19,339 nucleotides of DNA from an uncultured Solobacterium sp. (GTDB taxonomy: Bacteria; Bacillota_I; Bacilli_A; Erysipelotrichales; Erysipelotrichaceae): contig URHY01000042.1 in the NCBI GenBank assembly GCA_900547815.1, forward strand, positions 1 to 19,339, read 5' to 3'. The notes beneath the pieces were generated by a model. That model was not told the origin of the DNA. It made no database searches and saw nothing but the letters and a program-made list of their open reading frames with translations. The position numbers and the translations under genes were made by a program. Positions 13,846 to 19,339 of the stretch are shown one piece after another. Numbering within the stretch: position 1 is the first letter of the stretch; every line of letters begins with the position of its first letter.

Positions 13846-15164
13846 TTATTTCATCCATGCTCCATTATAATTTTGTCTTTTTGTGCTCGTTTCCAAGTCT
13901 TTTTGAGTAATCTTGTTTTTCATGAAGTTATATCCAACAGTAGTGTAGTAATAATCATCTTGCTTTTTGAATATTTCTGCCCACGAAGCTTCATGATTTT
14001 TCAGATATTCATAAATTTCTCTAGAAATCACCAATTGATTCGGCTTTGCATTTTCATCTTCATTTCTGTCCGCTTCCACTACAACTGAACCAATCAATAA
14101 GTAATCTTTTTCATTACGTGCTCCTATTCTTGTTGCAAACATTTTACCAAATGATTGTCCTACTCCAATACTTACACCATATGGTTTAACAGCATCAATC
14201 AATTGTAGGCCTGCTTTAACAGCATCAAAATAACATTCATGGCCAGGATAATTGTGGAACAATGCAACTTCTCTATCACCTTGAAATTGAACATGTATAC
14301 CATGATTTTGTTCCACTTTATTGTACATTGTTGTTAATATATTCTGCGTAGCAATAGCCATTTCATCAAGATTTGCATCATCGCTGTCAAACTTGGACGT
14401 GAATCCCCTCACATCAGCGAACAAAGGGATTCCTTGAAGTTCTTTACATTCTGTTTTTGATAACTTATCAAAACTAACAGGTTTAGTAGCTTGTCTAAAT
14501 TCCATATTTGTAAGGTTTACTTTATTTGCATAATCTTGACTGGCTTTTAAATAATTTTCATTATCTAAATTACTTTGCAGTTTACCAATTCGAGTTTCAT
14601 AATAACAATCTTCTCCGTATTTCTTGATCTTTGAAGATACAATTTTCGTATAAAGTTTCTTAGTTTCTTTATCTAACGCATCATATAATTTCGATGAAAT
14701 TGCCAAACTTCCTTTTTTAGACAAACCTTGAAGTTTGGCAGCATAGTTTGCTGCATAACCAATCGTTGTTTCTTCATCTGCATTTTCTCTTTTAAACACA
14801 AAATTGTAAAATTGACCAAAACATGCTCCAGTTTGAATTCTAAAATTCATAAGAGTTTTATATTTTGATATTTCAACATTTAAATAACGTGCAAGTTGTC
14901 CCGCATATTTAACCACTTCTTGAACAATACTGTAAGCCTTTGCGATATCTTCTACAACATACATGTGTAATCTAGAGCCAGTAATCTTTTCGACCACAAA
15001 ACTTTTTGGAAAATTTGTTTTTCCATAATATTCGATACTCGTAAAGAAAGTTCAAGTGCATGTATAGAATGATTCACCTTTCCCGTATGTTGTTCCTCAT
15101 TCAATACAACATCATTAAAATTTTCTACATTCACATAAAAATGAATTCCTTCTGATTTTTCCAT
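13846..15164 (-). pseudogene. pycC: Tandem class III nucleotide cyclase (PycC-like), frame broken near the 5' end
   Basis: Two cyclase homology domains. The second (from about 330 bases into the 13846-14997 frame, residues ~190-345) has both metal-binding aspartates, in FADVRGFTS (Asp195) and FQGDREVALF (Asp241). The first is degenerate at both positions (VNVENFND, KITGSRLH) but keeps TTIGYAANYAAKLQG. It fits a Pycsar cyclase making a cyclic pyrimidine nucleotide. Translation should begin at the ATG at 15164, with AAAGGAG six bases upstream, and runs MEKSEGIHFYVNVENFND onward. The coding pattern then switches to the -1 frame: ALELSLR continues best as SIEYYGKTNFPKSFVVEK in the second frame, which is open only from 15051. 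One missing base near 15035-15050 would explain it. Without repair the product is a dead 70-residue peptide (stop at 14952), or an internal GTG start at 14997 gives 383 residues. Confidence 0.75.
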
Positions 15165-15179
15165 TAATTCTCCTTTCAA

Positions 15180-15349
15180 ATTTTATATTATTAACAAAGA
15201 CATAGCGAAACACTATTCTATTAGCGATAATACTTTAGCACTAACAAACATTCTCAACATACAAAATAATTCAATTATCTTATTACAATCATTTCTGGTA
15301 AATAAGCCAATCCAAATTAATTAAAATTGTATTTCGCTTTATGCCCTTA
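15180..15349 (-). other. Spacer between ietS and the cyclase gene
   Basis: 170 AT-rich bases. Possible promoter elements for the cyclase operon occur: TTGAGA with a TATTAT 19 bases on, and TATAAA close to the ribosome site. None is convincing. A palindrome ATAATTCAATTAT lies at 15266-15278, and TTAGTGCTAA and ATAGTG/CGCTAT dyads are nearby, which could be operator-like. No clear terminator for ietS is visible. Confidence 0.4.
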
Positions 15350-17599
15350 TCAATCAAAAATGACCTCTTCTTCAGCTATGTGATAGATGTTAATCTGATT
15401 TTCTACATCCAATTTATTGACTATCCAACCGTTAAATTGACATAGCTGAATAAAATCTTTAATGCGATTTACTCCATTGATTTCCTTTAGAGTTACAATT
15501 ACACCAAAACTCATGTTATAACCATCTTTTTCATTTAATCGTTCTTTAGTTCTGACACTCAAGCCCCATAATCCATTTGAATTATTTGGTTTTGGTTGTC
15601 TTTTCTTTCCTGTAGGTGTCAACAATTCATCACGTAATAATTTAACGTTATCCCATTTTCTATACTCTTTTCGAGCTTGCCCTTCATAAAGAATGATCCT
15701 TTCATCTTCAGATTGTTTATTCTTATTAATGGAGTTGATTCCTATTTTCCCATTCTTTTTCTTTTTCAACGTACCGAAATGAATATCTAATTCAGTATTC
15801 GTATAGTCTACGCCTTGGTTTCTTGAACATTTTGGAAAATAGCATAGAGTAGCTTTAGCCACAAACGGGAATTTTTCTTTATCTTCAGGAACAGGAATAT
15901 TAGATACAAATGTATCAGAATCTAGTGTGATACCGTTAATCATAAACTTAATTTCATCATCCGGTGTTTTGATTATGTGTTCAATACGTTTTGGAACTAC
16001 ACCATAACCTATCTTTTGCGGGCTATATTTTTCGTTTCTCCATCCTGCTGCTGAGTCAATAATCAAAGCCTTCGCCAATTCTCTTGTTAGGCCTAAAACA
16101 TCGATCAGATAAGATAATTTTCTCGCAATCCAAGGAGCGGCAAAAGATGTCCCACATACAAACTTTTCACCTAATGGCGTACAAACTCTTATTCTCTTGT
16201 CAGCAGTACCACCATAATAACTTACATCTGGTTTATTGAAAAAAGATAATACCAAACCTTCTCTAGTATAATCGGCTGGCTCACCATTAAAATCAACCGA
16301 ATTAACAACTAATGAATTAATAGAATCTGCAGGGGCTCCAATCTTTTTTGCGTTAAATCGTGATGTTTTATTTGTACCTGCAACAACAAATATCACATCA
16401 TTCTCATATTGGATTTTATCTAGAATTGCCGCTTCCGGAGAAATGAAGTTTGAATTAATTTCTAATGCAGAACCTAAAGATAAATTCCAGACTTTTATAT
16501 CTCTATTCGATTCTACAATTTCCTTTATGGCTCTCATTACTGCAAATGAACTAAAGCTACCACTTTTGGCAACGCCAAAATGTCTAACCTTAAATCTTCC
16601 ACATCCATCATCCAGTTCTTTATTGATGTTTGGTCCATCAACAATAATTGAACTTACCATTGTACCATGATCATAATCTGAACTATCTAAATCAATGCCA
16701 TCAACCATATTTTTAAATTCAACCCATTCAGAAAAATAGACCGTCTCATCAAACATTGTGTCAATAACTCCAATTGTCGGCTCATTTCCAGGGTGTGGTA
16801 TTGAAGTAACAATGTCTTCACAATCATAAAAAGAATCTTTTTCAAGCTTAGAAATGTCTGTAACTGCCATTGAGATTAAATATGGAGCTTTAGATATTAA
16901 TACCCTATATTGATCAGGTCTAAGTAAAAGTGTTGTCCCATCAATATTCCTTACATCTAAAAAATTAATATCTAATTGTTTCATGATGTCCGAAGTTTTG
17001 GTTCCCGTTTCATAAATCGTAACGATTGCCGTTTCATCCATATCACTTACATCTTGATCTACGCCAAATTTTTCAACATAAAAAGCATCTACTATCGTAT
17101 TAACAAATCTTGTTCTTGATACTTTGATTTTTGTTTTATCTTCGAACAATTTTTTATACTTTTTCGAATTAATATCATTTATAGTGTCATGACTAATAAC
17201 ATTACCAAAATAATTTTGAACAGCAGATATTACATTTGCGAGATTTTCTATAGCAGCCTCTAATTTATAACTTTCTAAACAATGAGTAATAATATGTTTT
17301 GGTTTGTTCTCATCTGTGAACTTAGCTCCTACAATCGTATCATTGTTTTTCTTTGAAGAACTTTCTAATATGCCTTTGATTCGATTCGATTTAGCAACCA
17401 CTGTGTTATAATACACACTCACTAGTGGATTTATTTGTAATTTTTCATTTTGCCAAAACTTTTGAACATTCATTAAATCATTCTTCAAATTCATCAAGTG
17501 TTCAACTGTTACAGATTTATTCTTAGGCAAATTGGTGGGTCCCATAGGACTATTTTTTCCATGTTCAAAAGTGCCTTTTAATTGTAAAATTTCATTCAT
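15350..17599 (-). CDS. ietS: IetS-like subtilisin-family (S8) serine protease
   Basis: About 749 residues. An N-terminal region of some 270 residues of unknown fold is followed by an S8 protease domain with all catalytic residues: Asp280 in GVIDT, His311 in DHGTMV, oxyanion Asn410 in VAGTN and Ser485 in GTSFAAP. A C-terminal region of about 230 residues follows. No signal peptide is present, so it acts in the cytosol. Paired with an AAA+ ATPase it matches the IetAS anti-phage system (ATPase plus subtilisin-like protease); the same pair was first described as a plasmid incompatibility or toxin-antitoxin locus. The ATPase presumably controls the protease or its access to substrates. I choose the ATG at 17599, nine bases after AAAGGAG. 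The TTG at 17605 is too close to it. It starts six bases after the ietA stop. Confidence 0.88.
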   Translation of the reverse strand: MNEILQLKGTFEHGKNSPMGPTNLPKNKSVTVEHLMNLKNDLMNVQKFWQNEKLQINPLVSVYYNTVVAKSNRIKGILESSSKKNNDTIVGAKFTDENKPKHIITHCLESYKLEAAIENLANVISAVQNYFGNVISHDTINDINSKKYKKLFEDKTKIKVSRTRFVNTIVDAFYVEKFGVDQDVSDMDETAIVTIYETGTKTSDIMKQLDINFLDVRNIDGTTLLLRPDQYRVLISKAPYLISMAVTDISKLEKDSFYDCEDIVTSIPHPGNEPTIGVIDTMFDETVYFSEWVEFKNMVDGIDLDSSDYDHGTMVSSIIVDGPNINKELDDGCGRFKVRHFGVAKSGSFSSFAVMRAIKEIVESNRDIKVWNLSLGSALEINSNFISPEAAILDKIQYENDVIFVVAGTNKTSRFNAKKIGAPADSINSLVVNSVDFNGEPADYTREGLVLSFFNKPDVSYYGGTADKRIRVCTPLGEKFVCGTSFAAPWIARKLSYLIDVLGLTRELAKALIIDSAAGWRNEKYSPQKIGYGVVPKRIEHIIKTPDDEIKFMINGITLDSDTFVSNIPVPEDKEKFPFVAKATLCYFPKCSRNQGVDYTNTELDIHFGTLKKKKNGKIGINSINKNKQSEDERIILYEGQARKEYRKWDNVKLLRDELLTPTGKKRQPKPNNSNGLWGLSVRTKERLNEKDGYNMSFGVIVTLKEINGVNRIKDFIQLCQFNGWIVNKLDVENQINIYHIAEEEVIFD

Positions 17600-17605
17600 A
17601 TACAA

Positions 17606-18640
17606 TTACTCCTTTAATTCTCTTTGTACTTGGCTTTTTGATATACCTGTAAGTATTTCAATCTCCCTAACAGTGAATCCTTGACTTTGTAAATGCTTTA
17701 GATCCTTTATATCCTCTTTATAAAAACTCCTATACACTCTTCTTAAATAATCAAATTCATCATTCGGGTTACTAAATGCCAAAGAAGTTCTTATAATGTT
17801 TTTCAAATCTCCAGGATAAGGTATAGGATCTACAGAAGAAATTATTTTTCTGAACAATCTCATATTACTTCCAACATTTTTAAACTTAGACAAATAATGT
17901 TTTAATATGATTTCAGAAATATCAACTAAATCTTCATGTGAATATCTATTAAAATCAATGACTGAATCAAATCTTCTAACTAAAGCCTTATCAAAATGAT
18001 TAAATAGATTTGTTGTCGCAATTAACAGTACCTCGTCATTTAGATTATCCAATCCCTTTAACACAGAAGTGGTTGCACGACCCATTTCTCTTAAATCATT
18101 AGAATCCGTCCTATCTAATGCAAGAGCATCTATTTCATCAAATAAAACAACAACTTTTTCAGGTGAAAACAATCCATTTATTTCATCAAATAATTGTGCT
18201 ATATTTTTTGCGGTTTGACCAAGCTTGCTGTCAATCAAAAACGCAAAATCCACCATATACAATTCTCTATCAAGAATACGAGCTATCTGTTTTACAGATT
18301 CTGTTTTCCCCGTTCCTGGTGCACCTTGAAACAAGAACTTATTAACGCCGATTCCATGTCCAGCAGCATTTACTATTCCCACTATATCATCTTTGATACA
18401 ATCTGGTAGTGGTAACGGGTCTCCATTAACTTCTAGTTTCTTCACAAAAGCCAAATCATCCTCTTCCATCTGTGGAACAAAAGTATTCGCATTTGATAAA
18501 AGTGCCATAATATATTCAGCTAGTTGATAATCCCCACTTTTATCAAATTCATTCGCTATTTGATAAGCCTCGTTTCTAAAGGCAGAATCATTTTTTTCTG
18601 CATGATATTTTATTAAATTTATAATATTTGCCTTTTTCAT
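17606..18640 (-). CDS. ietA: IetA-like AAA+ ATPase with C-terminal helix-turn-helix
   Basis: About 344 residues. The AAA+ core has Walker A GAPGTGKT (106-113), Walker B VVLFDEIDAL (Glu169 region), sensor-1 IATTN and an arginine-finger pair in ALVRRFD. The AAA lid follows to about residue 300. The last ~28 residues, with GFTVREIEILTGISKSQVQR, read as a helix-turn-helix of the resolvase/sigma type. This could let the ATPase bind DNA, perhaps its own promoter. I choose the ATG at 18640, with GGAAGG seven bases upstream. The ATG at 18655 lacks a ribosome site. It is the first gene of the ietAS operon, directly behind a consensus promoter. Confidence 0.88.
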   Translation of the reverse strand: MKKANIINLIKYHAEKNDSAFRNEAYQIANEFDKSGDYQLAEYIMALLSNANTFVPQMEEDDLAFVKKLEVNGDPLPLPDCIKDDIVGIVNAAGHGIGVNKFLFQGAPGTGKTESVKQIARILDRELYMVDFAFLIDSKLGQTAKNIAQLFDEINGLFSPEKVVVLFDEIDALALDRTDSNDLREMGRATTSVLKGLDNLNDEVLLIATTNLFNHFDKALVRRFDSVIDFNRYSHEDLVDISEIILKHYLSKFKNVGSNMRLFRKIISSVDPIPYPGDLKNIIRTSLAFSNPNDEFDYLRRVYRSFYKEDIKDLKHLQSQGFTVREIEILTGISKSQVQRELKE

Positions 18641-18677
18641 TTTGATACCTTCCATCTCTCTTGTTATCGTTGATTCT

Positions 18678-18706
18678 ATTTTAACATAGTTGGGACATTT
18701 TTACAA
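18678..18706 (-). promoter_or_regulatory. ietAS promoter
   Basis: Minus strand -35 TTGTAA (18701-18706), 17-base spacer, extended TGT and -10 TAAAAT (18678-18683). The start of transcription should fall near 18671, leaving a leader of about 30 bases before the ATG at 18640. One of the two TGGGACATT repeats lies inside the spacer. Confidence 0.7.
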
Positions 18707-18719
18707 TACATGGGACATT
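18691..18719 (-). promoter_or_regulatory. Direct repeat pair at the ietAS promoter (putative operator)
   Basis: TGGGACATT occurs at 18691-18699 and 18711-18719, exactly 20 bases apart (about two helical turns). One copy is between -10 and -35 and the other just upstream of the -35. The arrangement suits a dimeric repressor. The IetA C-terminal helix-turn-helix is a candidate ligand. Confidence 0.5.
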
Positions 18720-18749
18720 GTCTAGTTTCTATCCTTTACTTATATAAAA

Positions 18750-18776
18750 AAACGTCTAGAGTAACTCTGGGCGTTT
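18750..18776 (-). terminator. valS-remnant terminator
   Basis: Arms AAACGCCCAGAG and CTCTAGACGTTT with a 3-base loop, followed on the minus strand by a T-run (TTTTTATATA). In the minus-strand RNA two A/C mismatches weaken the stem. The plus-strand RNA would pair fully with wobbles. Confidence 0.6.
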
Positions 18777-18783
18777 GCGTTTC

Positions 18784-19023
18784 CTATCCTAATTTCTTAA
18801 GGATGTTATCTAATTGTGTTTTCGTCATTTCTAGCTTTTCTGTGTAAGATGCTAGTTTTTCTTTTTCTGCATTGACTTTAGCTTCTGGTGCTTTATTGAC
18901 AAAGCCAGGATTTTTCAACATGCCTGAACAACGTTTGATTTCGTTTTCTAGGCGTGCGATTTCTTTTTCTAGTTTTCCTTTTTCTTCTTCTAAGTCAATT
19001 AATGCATCCATCGCAAGTTTGAT
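18784..19023 (-). pseudogene. valS: 3' fragment of valyl-tRNA synthetase
   Basis: The reading frame gives IIKLAMDALIDLEEEKGKL, followed by a coiled-coil with KNPGFVNKAPEAKVNAEKEKL and a final LDNILKKLG. This is the C-terminal arm of ValRS, which normally caps an enzyme of some 870-880 residues. Here an in-frame TGA lies directly before it (around 19024-19026) and nothing upstream resembles ValRS, so only the last 79 or so codons remain. The in-frame ATG at 19011 has no ribosome site. The fragment still has its terminator. It is either the scar of a deletion or rearrangement, or a copy of the valS 3' end carried by an element that targets that site. Confidence 0.8.
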
Positions 19024-19216
19024 TATTCATTTTTTATTTTCTCTTAATCATAATACATAATAGGTTCCCTTTCTTTTAGTAAGTAATTTCCCAGACAATT
19101 CATTTACGATTATATTATGTGAGCATCCATCTAACAACCTCCATACATTAAATAGAAATCATTATTGTCAACATAGTTGGTAATATATCCTTGTACAAAG
19201 GATGGTGCTCATTATG
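19024..19216 (-). other. Gene debris between valS fragment and terminal repeat
   Basis: No intact gene. On the minus strand a short frame reads APSFVQGYITNYVDNNDFYL then MYGGC before a stop. In another frame LLDGCSHNIIVNELSGK continues as LLTKRKGTYYVL to a stop near 19046. The two together look like a frameshifted end of a lost gene, but the family is not recognised. Confidence 0.35.
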
Positions 19217-19268
19217 TCCTTAACTTTGCAAAATTTGTAAAGTTTAAAAAAGAAGCATTAGTAACTCA
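19217..19268 (+). repeat. Terminal repeat copy, right edge
   Basis: TCCTTAACTTTGCA, AAATTTGTA, an A-rich segment and GAAGCATTAGTAACTCA. It matches the reverse complement of 1-57 with one mismatch in the first 23 bases and two in the last 17. The two copies point out of the window in opposite directions. Confidence 0.7.
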
Positions 19269-19285
19269 ATTCACCAATGCTTCTT
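19250..19285 (+). terminator. Hairpin inside the right terminal repeat
   Basis: Perfect 10-bp stem AAGAAGCATT / AATGCTTCTT around a 16-base loop, extendable by two more pairs past one mismatch. It is preceded by A-rich and followed by T-rich sequence (TTCTTGTTGATTG). The left copy holds only the equivalent of one arm before the window ends. It could be a terminator or part of a mobile-element end. Confidence 0.5.
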
Positions 19286-19339
19286 GTTGATTGTCTAATT
19301 AATTGAGTATGAAAATGAATAATCTAATCAAATTAAATG

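Noticed and set aside
14997..15060. Programmed -1 ribosomal frameshift in the cyclase gene
   Set aside because: No X-XXY-YYZ slippery heptamer is in the zero frame of the overlap, and no obvious downstream stem is present. A mutation or sequencing error is simpler.
15266..15278. ATAATTCAATTAT palindrome as an operator for the cyclase operon
   Set aside because: Short AT-rich palindromes are expected by chance in such a spacer, and no convincing promoter is linked to it.
1..19339. CRISPR array, tRNA, rRNA, transposase or integrase genes
   Set aside because: No regularly spaced repeats, cloverleaf-like sequence or recognisable recombinase domain was seen. The terminal repeats are the only possible mobile-element trace.

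Overview
The window looks like a low-GC Firmicutes chromosome. The core genes (ireB-ruvX-DUF1292-mltG, greA, comEA-comEC), strong Shine-Dalgarno sites and AT-rich codon use suggest a gut Erysipelotrichia/Erysipelotrichaceae relative. That placement is inference, because no rRNA or tRNA gene is visible. Almost every gene lies on the minus strand, so transcription runs from high to low coordinates.

Region 1 (1-4912) is core housekeeping: ireB, ruvX, a DUF1292 gene and mltG overlap or sit close together, followed by greA under its own promoter and the competence DNA-uptake pair comEA/comEC. ComEC lacks its usual last stretch. Its end, and everything to the window edge, belongs to a repeat that recurs in inverted orientation at the right edge. 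Region 2 (4983-9753) is a MarR-controlled drug-exporter operon: marR, two half-transporter genes forming an asymmetric heterodimer, and a small unknown gene closed by a strong terminator. The promoter carries two matched palindromes.

Region 3 (9785-12223) is accessory: a plus-strand protein made of two similar SH3-like units, a DUF3791 gene, a small unknown gene followed by a broken gene, and a DprA-family gene. Region 4 (12737-18720) looks like antiviral defence. An IetAS pair (AAA+ ATPase plus subtilisin-like protease) sits behind its own promoter with two TGGGACATT repeats. Behind it comes a three-gene Pycsar-like operon: a tandem class III nucleotide cyclase, an E2-ubiquitin-conjugase-like protein and a three-helix membrane effector of the Pycsar type. 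An E2-like gene between cyclase and effector would combine Pycsar with the E2 logic of type II CBASS, and is the most interesting feature. As read, the cyclase gene carries a -1 frame break near its 5' end.

Region 5 (18750-19339) holds only the last ~79 codons of valS with a terminator, a stretch of gene debris, and the second copy of the terminal repeat. Both flanks therefore look like rearrangement scars or repeat-bounded assembly ends.
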